Shown here piece by piece: positions 13,658-20,534 of a DNA stretch of 20,535 nucleotides; the first letter of the stretch is position 1, and each line of letters opens with the position of its first letter. Source of the DNA: a virus; IMG/VR virus record IMGVR_UViG_3300043540_000217, positions 1 through 20,535 of that record. One strand, written 5' to 3'. The position numbers and the translations under genes were made by a program. The notes beneath the pieces were generated by a model. That model did not search any database and was not told the origin of the DNA. It was given only the letters and a program-made list of their open reading frames with translations.

Positions 13658-15544
13658 TTATTGGGGTAATTGAATTTGTGATAATGCCGCTGATGCTGGC
13701 TCTAAAGAGGGTGGATTAGGTGCTTGCGGCTGTTGAACAGGCATTCCTCCTTGTGGTTGTCCTTGTGGTATTTGAGGTTGTCCTTGGGGGGCTTGTACTT
13801 GTGCCTCTTGTGCTATTCGTGCCATCAGGTCTGGGAAGTTCATTTTCATATAGGTCATCGGATCAAGTTTAAATAGCAATCCATCGGAAGCTGCATCATC
13901 TGGGTTGGGGAAGTCTAATGTTTCTAATAATACCTTTGGTCCAATAGCTCCTGCTTTAAACAAGTTTTGAGCCATATTCATCTTGCTTATCTCATCTTTT
14001 GGCTTCATTGAATTTGGAGATACCGAGACAATAAGCTGTCTGTCAATATCCTGTGAAGATAAGACAATATATTGAGTGGCTCTTCCAAGTCCCATAATCG
14101 CTCCAAAATGCTTCTCATCATAGAATACGCAATATAACTGCACTAACCAGTTAAATATAGTTTTAGCCACTTGCTCTATAGCGTCTCCTATTCCGCCTCC
14201 AATGCGAGATGTATCGTGGGCTTGATTTAGTATCATACCCCTTGCAGTTTCATCTGCTTTTGGAGGCTGAGATGCTATACCTTGAACTCCCCAAGATGAT
14301 TTTAGATTGTTTTTATTATTTTCTAATTCATCAAAAAATGCCGCTGGCAAGTTCGGTGCAGGTATGCGAACGATTGCCTCTCCTATTGATCCACCGGCAG
14401 GAACTAAAACCTTACCAACACCCTTGGTTAATGCGTTAGCTGCCTGTTTAGCCGTCTCTTGGTTAAAATTATTTTCTGAAAATGCTATGCCATTATTTGC
14501 TTGTGATAGATTAGAATCTATCTGCTCCGTCCTTCTGGATATTAGGTATTGATTAGGAATGTTCTGTTCAATTAATCCTGTTATGTCGTGTGGCTGTTCT
14601 TGTAAAGAAAATACTGATAGGAACACATATGGTTTATGCGGAGCAGCAAAATGATTTCTCTTTTTAACTGGAATTAACTGCCCTAAAATATCTTCTTCTT
14701 TTTCCTCTTTGTAATTAAAATACTCGTTTTTATGTTTATCTAATATAATATCTTTGAATGTTGAGAAGCAATACTCATCTGTCCACCATTCTGTATAGGT
14801 TACTTCTGTTCCTAATTTGCCATTAGTTTTAAGTATTATTTCTGCTTCATGCTCAGGGAATAATTCAATCAATCTTTTGGCAGTAACGTGTATTCTTTCT
14901 CCTAACCACGAACTAAAGTTCCCATAAACATCTACATAACCAGTAGGGTCAAATATAAAATCCTGTATTTTTCTATTGTCTAAATCTACATCGCCTATTA
15001 TTTCTCCGTTAACTTCTTGCTCTTTCCAACCGACTTTAATTACCCCCAAATGATAAATACTCCATTGCCTTACCATAACACCTAATCTACGCCTGAGTAA
15101 TAACTGGTCTGCATGGAACTGGAGCATTCCTTGAACTGCTTTAGATATTGCATTACCTTCTGGAGAGTTATCGCTATAAACAACTGGAGTGGGTTCCTCT
15201 GATAGCGAGGCAGCTAAAAATGTTTCCTCTGCTTCAAATTGCAAATTAGCAGCCGTAACTGTGTCATCTTCAATCAAAGATCCATCTTTATTTCTACCTA
15301 AATATGAATTTAAGTTTCTCTTAAATATAGGAGTCATCTTTGCCTCGTATGGGGCATAGATTTTTTCCCAATCGTCACGAAGTTTTAATAATTCCTCATC
15401 GGATATGTCTAAATCAAGCACGTCTACTTTTTCGCCTGTTACTCCTTCTAATTCCGAACCACTTTTGGAATTAATTTTATTATCGCCCGATTCTATTAAA
15501 TCGGCGACTCCTTTTATATTCGCGGTAAATGATGTTTCTTCCAT
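13658..15544 (-). CDS. Portal protein
   Basis: The protein has 628 residues. After an acidic N-terminal part, the body has WEKIYAPYEAKMTPIFKRNL, RRRLGVMVRQWSIYHLGVIK, VDLDNRKIQDFIFDPTGY, IEQNIPNQYLISRRTEQIDS and WGVQGIASQPPKADETARGM, the order of conserved stretches I know from portal proteins of environmental podo-like phages: N-terminal helices, the 'v.i..i.P.d.ifDp' core, the central long helix with an R..qid segment, and the 'g....taRgm' region. A Gln/Pro-rich tail (PQGQPQIPQGQPQGGMPVQQ) closes it, probably flexible. The portal forms the dodecameric DNA channel and terminase docking site. It starts 11 bases after a TATAAT. Size is in the normal range. Confidence 0.8.
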   Translation of the reverse strand: MEETSFTANIKGVADLIESGDNKINSKSGSELEGVTGEKVDVLDLDISDEELLKLRDDWEKIYAPYEAKMTPIFKRNLNSYLGRNKDGSLIEDDTVTAANLQFEAEETFLAASLSEEPTPVVYSDNSPEGNAISKAVQGMLQFHADQLLLRRRLGVMVRQWSIYHLGVIKVGWKEQEVNGEIIGDVDLDNRKIQDFIFDPTGYVDVYGNFSSWLGERIHVTAKRLIELFPEHEAEIILKTNGKLGTEVTYTEWWTDEYCFSTFKDIILDKHKNEYFNYKEEKEEDILGQLIPVKKRNHFAAPHKPYVFLSVFSLQEQPHDITGLIEQNIPNQYLISRRTEQIDSNLSQANNGIAFSENNFNQETAKQAANALTKGVGKVLVPAGGSIGEAIVRIPAPNLPAAFFDELENNKNNLKSSWGVQGIASQPPKADETARGMILNQAHDTSRIGGGIGDAIEQVAKTIFNWLVQLYCVFYDEKHFGAIMGLGRATQYIVLSSQDIDRQLIVSVSPNSMKPKDEISKMNMAQNLFKAGAIGPKVLLETLDFPNPDDAASDGLLFKLDPMTYMKMNFPDLMARIAQEAQVQAPQGQPQIPQGQPQGGMPVQQPQAPNPPSLEPASAALSQIQLPQ

Positions 15545-15555
15545 AATTATATTTA

Positions 15556-15595
15556 ATTATAAACCTTATTTAATAAATTGTAAAAAATGTGTGGA
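15556..15595 (-). promoter_or_regulatory. Promoter-like element B with TCCACACATTT box, upstream of portal
   Basis: Minus strand: TCCACACATTT, TTTACA (15584-15579), 17-bp spacer, TATAAT (15561-15556), then 11 bases to the portal ATG. Box, -35 position, spacer length, the AAATAAG in the spacer, and -10 all match element A. Transcription starting about 7 bases after the -10 would leave a very short leader. Confidence 0.6.
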
Positions 15596-15600
15596 ATGTC

Positions 15601-15789
15601 TTAATTTCTATCTTTTAAATATTTTTCGTAATACGGACATCCTTTATGATATTTTAGATTTTCTGGTCTCATAATCATTCCGCATACAGGACACTGATTG
15701 TTTTTAAGCATTCTCTCTTCCCTTTTTTTAGCCCTGAAGTTTCTCATCCATATTTTATTGTATTCTTTTTTTTCTTCTAATGTTTTCAT
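15601..15789 (-). CDS. C2HC zinc mini-protein
   Basis: The protein has 62 residues. A basic helical N terminus (MKTLEEKKEYNKIWMRNFRA, KKREERMLKN) is followed by a compact zinc site C33-x2-C36 ... H48-x2-C51 (CPVCGMIM, then YHKGCPYYEKYL). The helix 'KEYNKIW...F' resembles the stretch before the zinc site in HNH/endonuclease VII enzymes, but no catalytic HNH residues follow, so it may be an HNH relic or an independent nucleic-acid-binding protein. It overlaps the large terminase stop by four bases (ATGA) and ends just before the portal promoter-like element. Confidence 0.6.
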   Translation of the reverse strand: MKTLEEKKEYNKIWMRNFRAKKREERMLKNNQCPVCGMIMRPENLKYHKGCPYYEKYLKDRN

Positions 15790-17372
15790 AAATTGGCTGG
15801 ACTACCCAGTATAACTCCCCCTTCGTTGACAATTACTCCTTTTTTAGTTCCTTTCCATACATCTTCGCCTTCAACTATTTTAGCCATTGTTTCCGCAAAC
15901 TTATCCAGTCCTATACGAGCATATATTGAGCAGTGGACATAATGATCTGGTCCCGACCTTTCCCATTTAAACTCTTTCATTCCTAAAGCATTCTCTTCCC
16001 ATACACGATAGATATTTAACCAGTGGCTTATGTATTCCTGCCATTCGGACTCAGTTCCATTGAATACTACTCTTTTATCCATCATTTCATCTATAAATAA
16101 CTGTATTAACCTATTTCTATCTGCGGTTACTTTTCCATATTCGTTGTCTTTACCCCATTCAATCATTTCCGTTCCTTTTTTATCTCGCCTATACCATACC
16201 AAAAACACTCTGCCCGGATATTTTGCTTGTAATTCTCTTATACCTATTAAATCTCCCCCTTGGTCTGCTATTACAATTGATTTTGGCCATCTTAACATTA
16301 GCGACTCTAATTCCTTATAAGGATTTCCTTTATCTGGCATTGATAGCGTATCGTAATAGAAATAACCTTCTTTATTAGCACAAACTATATGTATTGGTAA
16401 ACCTGTATCCACTCCAATAATAACTCTGCTTGATTGACTATTAACTTTCGGGCTAAGACATTTGCTTATCGTTTGGGCTGATACTTTATCTCCACCACCA
16501 ACATAGGCAGTTCCTGCCACGAAATTAGCAAAGTATTCTGGGCTTTTATCTTTCTTATATTGGGCTATTTTTTTAGCAGATGTCCAAGGCGTAATCCATA
16601 ATGGTATCCAATAACCAGACCAGACTCCCTCTGATGTTTTAATCCATTCGCCCATTCTTCTTTCTTCGTCTGTTATTTCGTGATGACATATTGGACAGAT
16701 ATACATTTCCTTATCATAGTCTATACACTTCTCGTCCATTACAAATGTCTTTCCACACGAGTGATGGATATGCCATTTCTTTTGGTCTGACTGTTTATAA
16801 ATCTTATCTATTCCAAAGTCTGGTATAGATGGGTTAGAAAAGAAAGCCTTTTTTGGGTTATTTATAGCCTGCAAACGAGAGTCGTATTGTTCAATAACCG
16901 AACTCTTGCACCTATCCAATTCATCTACAATAAGTTTTTTAGCTGAAATCATTAACGCAGCTCTTTCGGTCCAGCTGCCTTTGTAGTAAATCGTTGCCCT
17001 ACCAAACTTCTTCTGTTCTACGCTATCCTTATCTGATGTCCATTTCTGTAAAATGGGATTATTGCCTATTATCCTATTAGTTTTACCACCTGAAAACTGC
17101 TTAACATCGTCTGCTGTGGGCAATACATAAATAATATCTATATTTTCGTTATATGCTTCAAATGCTGATTTTAATATTTCGTAAGTAGTAAATCCTATCT
17201 GAGCCGCCTTCATAGCACACATAAACGGCGAATTATCGGCGTATATGTCTAATAAAAATCTATAGTTATTAAAATTAAGAGGTTCTCCACTCTCTGTTTT
17301 TATATTATTCTTGATTATCCAAGCGTTTATATTTACACGCTCAATTTTGTCCAGAATGTTTGAGGAATTCAT
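15786..17372 (-). CDS. terL: Terminase large subunit
   Basis: The protein has 528 residues, the DNA-packaging motor and nuclease. A variant Walker A is at 55-63 (KAAQIGFTT, lacking the usual GK[ST]); Walker B LIVDELD is at 147-153. A zinc site C206, C216, C226-x2-C229 (CPICHHE) sits between the ATPase and nuclease parts, as in GpA-like terminases. Nuclease-like aspartates are D322 (IIGVDTG) and D370 (IVIADQGGD). It overlaps the probable small terminase by 32 bases and precedes the C2HC protein. Degenerate Walker A is normal in this group. Family assignment to the GpA-like class is from motif pattern only. Confidence 0.85.
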   Translation of the reverse strand: MNSSNILDKIERVNINAWIIKNNIKTESGEPLNFNNYRFLLDIYADNSPFMCAMKAAQIGFTTYEILKSAFEAYNENIDIIYVLPTADDVKQFSGGKTNRIIGNNPILQKWTSDKDSVEQKKFGRATIYYKGSWTERAALMISAKKLIVDELDRCKSSVIEQYDSRLQAINNPKKAFFSNPSIPDFGIDKIYKQSDQKKWHIHHSCGKTFVMDEKCIDYDKEMYICPICHHEITDEERRMGEWIKTSEGVWSGYWIPLWITPWTSAKKIAQYKKDKSPEYFANFVAGTAYVGGGDKVSAQTISKCLSPKVNSQSSRVIIGVDTGLPIHIVCANKEGYFYYDTLSMPDKGNPYKELESLMLRWPKSIVIADQGGDLIGIRELQAKYPGRVFLVWYRRDKKGTEMIEWGKDNEYGKVTADRNRLIQLFIDEMMDKRVVFNGTESEWQEYISHWLNIYRVWEENALGMKEFKWERSGPDHYVHCSIYARIGLDKFAETMAKIVEGEDVWKGTKKGVIVNEGGVILGSPANL

Positions 17373-17730
17373 TGAATTGATTTGATAATCTTTCTAATTC
17401 TTTAGCGTTTTTTTCGCTTTCCTCATCGGGTATTATTTTAATTTCCTCTGGAGCCTTACCATATATTCTGTCGTGAATATCTTTATAAAAATTGAAATTG
17501 CCGTCTTTGGCTTGCTTGAATGCTACCTTAAGCAGTAATTTTCTAGCTTCACTTTTGGTCATTCCATTCTCTTTAGCTATTTCTTCCACCGCTTCGTCAA
17601 AGTCTGTTTCAAAGTTTCTTGTTCCCAATGCTTTTCCACCAAGTTTAGGATGTCCTACCTTGAAAGTTCCATCTGGATTTCTTTCCACTGAATTACCACC
17701 ATTTATGGTTTTTTCTGTGTCTTTGTCCAT
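17341..17730 (-). CDS. Probable terminase small subunit
   Basis: The protein has 129 residues. The N terminus ERNPDGTFKVGHPKLGGKAL resembles the 'G.f..G.pk..G.' opening common to small proteins encoded just before large terminase genes. It is followed by two helical segments (DEAVEEIAKENGMTKSEARK, LLLKVAFKQAKDGNFNFYKD) and then DRIYGKAPEEI, a frequent motif in small terminases ('dr..Gk..e.i'). The end overlaps the large subunit start by 32 bases in another frame, which supports coupled synthesis. Role: DNA recognition for packaging, inferred from motif and position. Confidence 0.7.
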   Translation of the reverse strand: MDKDTEKTINGGNSVERNPDGTFKVGHPKLGGKALGTRNFETDFDEAVEEIAKENGMTKSEARKLLLKVAFKQAKDGNFNFYKDIHDRIYGKAPEEIKIIPDEESEKNAKELERLSNQFNEFLKHSGQN

Positions 17731-17741
17731 ATTGACATTTA

Positions 17742-17915
17742 TTATTTACCATCGTGAACTAATAACCTTTGCAATACAACTTCGGGACTAATATCTCTTA
17801 CTTCAATTAACTTTCCAAACTTTTGCATATACCCTTTCCAGTTTCCGTCTTCCTGTTGAATAATTGATATTGCTTTATTGTTTTTTATAGGGTCAAATTC
17901 TATATTTTTTTCCAT
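17742..17915 (-). CDS. Small unknown protein (57 aa)
   Basis: The gene runs MEKNIEFDPIKNNKAISIIQ, QEDGNWKGYMQKFGKLIEVR, DISPEVVLQRLLVHDGK. It fits a compact fold with the 'I.Q.DG.WkGy....Gk...vRd..P...l..ll.H.G' layout, which resembles small phage proteins near terminase genes, function unknown to me. It starts one base after the zinc-ribbon TAA and stops 11 bases before the small terminase ATG. Supported by tight gene packing and non-random protein sequence. Confidence 0.65.
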   Translation of the reverse strand: MEKNIEFDPIKNNKAISIIQQEDGNWKGYMQKFGKLIEVRDISPEVVLQRLLVHDGK

Positions 17916-17916
17916 A

Positions 17917-18072
17917 TTATCTTATGTTAATTACTTTATTAACTATATTCGCACACTTTGAACACATATCTTCTTTACTTAATGCTCTTTCCCCCGTTGG
18001 TAATGTAATTGCCTGCTTTTTTAGGATAAATCTTATTTTCTTACAGTATTTACACCGTCCTATTATTTTCAT
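17917..18072 (-). CDS. Zinc-ribbon mini-protein (51 aa)
   Basis: The protein is MKIIGRCKYCKKIRFILKKQ, AITLPTGERALSKEDMCSKC, ANIVNKVINIR. Two CxxC knuckles (C7-x2-C10 and C37-x2-C40) with basic flanks make a four-cysteine zinc ribbon, probably binding nucleic acid or a protein partner. It begins 13 bases after the GroEL stop. A role in transcription control is possible but unsupported beyond the fold. Confidence 0.7.
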   Translation of the reverse strand: MKIIGRCKYCKKIRFILKKQAITLPTGERALSKEDMCSKCANIVNKVINIR

Positions 18073-18085
18073 TGTAGTATTTTTA

Positions 18086-19672
18086 TTAATTAGTAACCTT
18101 TTCTTCTATTGGTAAAGTTATTACTGTTCCTATTGTTAGAATAGAGGCTGCTACGCCTATAGCATTTTTTATAGAATTTATCACGACATCTGTTGGGTCT
18201 ACAATTCCTGCATCAAACATATCTACTATTTCTCCGGTTCTTGAATCAAACCCTTCGACACCTTCTATGACTTCTGTTATTTTTCCAGTTCTTAATTCAA
18301 ATCCTTTCTCAGGTTCTAAAATTTCTATTTTTTCTGCAAGGTCTCTTCCCGTATTTAATATAATCTGATTTATTGGAGTTATAAGGGCTTCTTTAAGTAT
18401 TCTGCTGCCGACATCTGTGTCTTTTAGCTGTCTAGATACATTTAGTAAAGTAATTCCGCCTCCAGGAACTACACCATTTTCTAAAGCACAACTTGCGGCA
18501 TTTATAGCATCTTCAACTTTCAATCTCCTGTAATATAGGGCTTGTTCTGATACAGCTCCCACAAAATACCTCGCCGTCTGAGTGTTAAGTCTACTTGCTC
18601 TTAATAGAGATTTATCGCTTCCTTCGGCTATTAAATCGGCTATATGTTTAGTTATATCCTGTATGCCGTCAATAAAAGTATTCTCTTTGGTCACTCTAAT
18701 ACTTCCAAACTTCCCCAAGTGTTCTTCTGTCATATCTTTAATTTGAATACCCGATAATGCGTCAATTATTTTTGCTCCACTGGCCAAGCTTAAATCTTCC
18801 CACCATTCATCTTTCCAAAGGACGGGCATTTTAACAACCAAACTTCTAAAACCTCTCTGTTGCTGAGTTAGAATTAAATGAACTATCGCTGGAACTTCTA
18901 TTTCATCACAGAAAATAACAATATCTTTTATTCCTTTTGAATTTAATTCTTGAAATAGATTTCCAAAATCTGCTCCTGTAGTAATCTTTTGTCTTATCAG
19001 TGCTACTAATGGGTCTTTTATGTTTGCTACTGTAGAAAACTCTGTTGGGCTAATCATATCACCCATATAAGGCGATGCATAGGTTGCTCCATTTATTTCA
19101 AGTCCCGTTCCTATCGTATAAGAATCCTCTGCTGTTTTTGATATATCCAAATGGATAATCCCTTTTGGTCCAATTTTTTGATAAATCTCTTGAATTGTGT
19201 CTCCTATTTTTTTATCTTCTGCAGATATAGATGCTACCTGAGATACGGTATCTACCGTTATATCTCTTTTTTGGTCTTTGATTGCTTTTTCTATTGTAGG
19301 TATTAAACCTTCAAGTGATCTTTTTATTTCCATCGGACTGGCTTCTTCTAAATGTTTCATTCCTTCTTCAAGTATTGCCGATGTTAATACGCAAGTAGTT
19401 GAGCTTCCATCGCCCGAACTTTTATTTGCTCGTGATACTGCCTCATTGAGTATTTTTCTACCCATTTCTTCTATTGGGTCGGCTAATTTAATACTACTGA
19501 GAATAGTCGCGCCATCGTTGGTTGTAGCCTGTCCCGGACTTTCAATTGTTTCAATTAAGCTATTTTGTCCGCTCGTTCCAAGTGTTATAGCAACGGCATT
19601 AGATGCCTTTCTAACACCCGACATTAACTTTTGACGAGCTATATCTCCTGTGAATATGTTGTCTGTTTTCAT
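18086..19672 (-). CDS. groEL: Phage-encoded GroEL-type chaperonin
   Basis: The protein has 528 residues, close to full bacterial length (about 545). Equatorial ATP motifs: LGTSG at 31-35 (LGPKG in most GroELs), TNDGA with D53 (D52 of E. coli), GDGSST at 87-92 (usually GDGTTT), V386-E-D388 matching catalytic D398, and NGVVPGGG at 399-406. The apical domain has EVPAIVHLILTQQQRGFRSL where GroEL binds substrate and GroES. The C terminus ends KVTN with no GGM tail. A 17-residue unit is duplicated at 457-473 and 474-490. One base separates it from the upstream Zn protein. It probably folds phage virion proteins with the linked GroES; all catalytic aspartates are kept, so activity is likely. Confidence 0.92.
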   Translation of the reverse strand: MKTDNIFTGDIARQKLMSGVRKASNAVAITLGTSGQNSLIETIESPGQATTNDGATILSSIKLADPIEEMGRKILNEAVSRANKSSGDGSSTTCVLTSAILEEGMKHLEEASPMEIKRSLEGLIPTIEKAIKDQKRDITVDTVSQVASISAEDKKIGDTIQEIYQKIGPKGIIHLDISKTAEDSYTIGTGLEINGATYASPYMGDMISPTEFSTVANIKDPLVALIRQKITTGADFGNLFQELNSKGIKDIVIFCDEIEVPAIVHLILTQQQRGFRSLVVKMPVLWKDEWWEDLSLASGAKIIDALSGIQIKDMTEEHLGKFGSIRVTKENTFIDGIQDITKHIADLIAEGSDKSLLRASRLNTQTARYFVGAVSEQALYYRRLKVEDAINAASCALENGVVPGGGITLLNVSRQLKDTDVGSRILKEALITPINQIILNTGRDLAEKIEILEPEKGFELRTGKITEVIEGVEGFDSRTGEIVDMFDAGIVDPTDVVINSIKNAIGVAASILTIGTVITLPIEEKVTN

Positions 19673-19673
19673 T

Positions 19674-19901
19674 TTATATTTTTATGTTTGGATATTCTCT
19701 TTTGAATAATGGGTCATTAGCTCTCAATATGTCTCTTATGTGATAACTAAGAAACAAATGAGATGGCATATCATTAGGAAAGTGTTTCTTCATTCCACAT
19801 CTTTCACATCTTTCTAATACACCAGATTTTGTTTTTTCTACCTCAATCCATTTATGAAGCCACCCTGGCTTACATACACTATTTTGGTATTTCGTCTTCA
19901 T
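19674..19901 (-). CDS. Small zinc-binding protein between groES and groEL
   Basis: The protein has 75 residues: MKTKYQNSVCKPGWLHKW, then ERCERCGMKKHFP. Candidate zinc ligands are C10, H16, C32, C35 and perhaps H40; 'C....HkW.......C.rCG..k.fp' is a pattern I have seen in small phage proteins. The C-terminal half (HLFLSYHIRDILRANDPLFK) is helical. Its start overlaps the GroES end by 23 bases and its TAA is one base before the GroEL ATG, so it belongs to the chaperonin operon. Function unknown. Confidence 0.65.
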   Translation of the reverse strand: MKTKYQNSVCKPGWLHKWIEVEKTKSGVLERCERCGMKKHFPNDMPSHLFLSYHIRDILRANDPLFKREYPNIKI

Positions 19902-20157
19902 ATTCTATTGCTCTTACATCGTCCATTTTCACAAGCCAAAAGTATTTATCACCCTTCCCTGTAGGATACTTGCTCGCAAGCCACGAGTCAAAATATACCT
20001 TCTTGCCAACCAAATTATCAAATAAACTATTTTTTTGATTGTGTTCAGGAACCGCTTTTACTACTCCAATCTCTTCATAGCTCCCCTTATCTAAAGGAAT
20101 AAACGAATCGTGTTTTAATGGCTCTATGATTATATGTCCGTTAATTGGTTTTATCAT
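19879..20157 (-). CDS. groES: GroES-like co-chaperonin
   Basis: The protein has 92 residues (bacterial GroES about 97). MIKPINGHIIIEPLKHDSF aligns with the first strand ('irPl.drviv') of GroES. EEIGVVKAVPEHN matches the 'rGeVlavG.G' strand, VGKKVYFDSWLASKY matches 'vGd.ViF..y.g', and WLVKMDDVRAIEY matches 'lim.e.dilAiv'. The mobile loop (about 15-30) is short and lacks the usual G-G-I-V-L; FIPL may take the place of the hydrophobic tripeptide that contacts GroEL. It overlaps the genes on both sides. The close GroEL gene strengthens the call. Confidence 0.8.
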   Translation of the reverse strand: MIKPINGHIIIEPLKHDSFIPLDKGSYEEIGVVKAVPEHNQKNSLFDNLVGKKVYFDSWLASKYPTGKGDKYFWLVKMDDVRAIEYEDEIPK

Positions 20158-20332
20158 TGATTTTAATTTCTTCGTTTAGTAAGTCTCTTTCTTCTTGAAT
20201 TATTATTGCCGGCTTTTTACGGATAGTTGAAATATCTTTGATTAGATATTTAAACATTTTATCATCTGGATTACTTTCCACTCTATATTCAGAAAGTTTC
20301 CATATATTTTTAATTCGTTTTAACAAATTCAT
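20141..20332 (-). CDS. Small unknown protein (63 aa)
   Basis: The protein has 63 residues: MNLLKRIKNIWKLSEYRVES, NPDDKMFKYLIKDISTIRKK, PAIIIQEERDLLNEEIKIND. An amphipathic N-terminal helix, no known motif. It overlaps the 62-residue gene upstream (23 bases) and GroES downstream (17 bases), consistent with one tightly coupled operon. Function not recognised. Confidence 0.5.
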   Translation of the reverse strand: MNLLKRIKNIWKLSEYRVESNPDDKMFKYLIKDISTIRKKPAIIIQEERDLLNEEIKINDKTN

Positions 20333-20498
20333 CTTTTTTCTCTGAAATATCTACTAGAGTATTTTGAATTTTAATATCAAAACCACCGTCTTTATTTGGA
20401 ACAAACATCGGAAAAGTAGCCAAATCTATTTGATGTTTTTTGACTAATTCTCCGTATTCTTTAATAAAAGAGTTTTTCCTTTCTTCGAGTTTTTTCAT
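20310..20498 (-). CDS. Small unknown protein (62 aa)
   Basis: The protein has 62 residues: MKKLEERKNSFIKEYGELVK, KHQIDLATFPMFVPNKDGGF, DIKIQNTLVDISEKKDEFVK. The middle 'K....la.fP.fv...dG.f.i' resembles small phage proteins that I cannot assign a role. It is the first gene behind the edge promoter-like sequence, so it may open the chaperonin-terminase transcript. Confidence 0.5.
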   Translation of the reverse strand: MKKLEERKNSFIKEYGELVKKHQIDLATFPMFVPNKDGGFDIKIQNTLVDISEKKDEFVKTN

Positions 20499-20505
20499 AT
20501 TATTA

Positions 20506-20534
20506 ATTATACACCTTTTTAATTATTTAATCAA
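20506..20534 (-). promoter_or_regulatory. Promoter-like sequence at the window edge
   Basis: Minus strand: TTGATT (20534-20529), a 17-bp spacer, TATAAT (20511-20506), then seven bases to ATG 20498. The run AAGG-N2-TATAATTAA resembles the end of element B, but the TCCACACATTT box cannot be checked because the window ends. It could instead be only an A/T-rich start region. Confidence 0.4.

Noticed and set aside
13646-13658. Possible DnaA box (TAATCCACA) at the start of promoter-like element A
   Set aside because: Only one 8/9 match here; the related copy before the portal reads CATTCCACA, and there is no cluster or origin-like region. The shared TCCACACATTT box explains it better.
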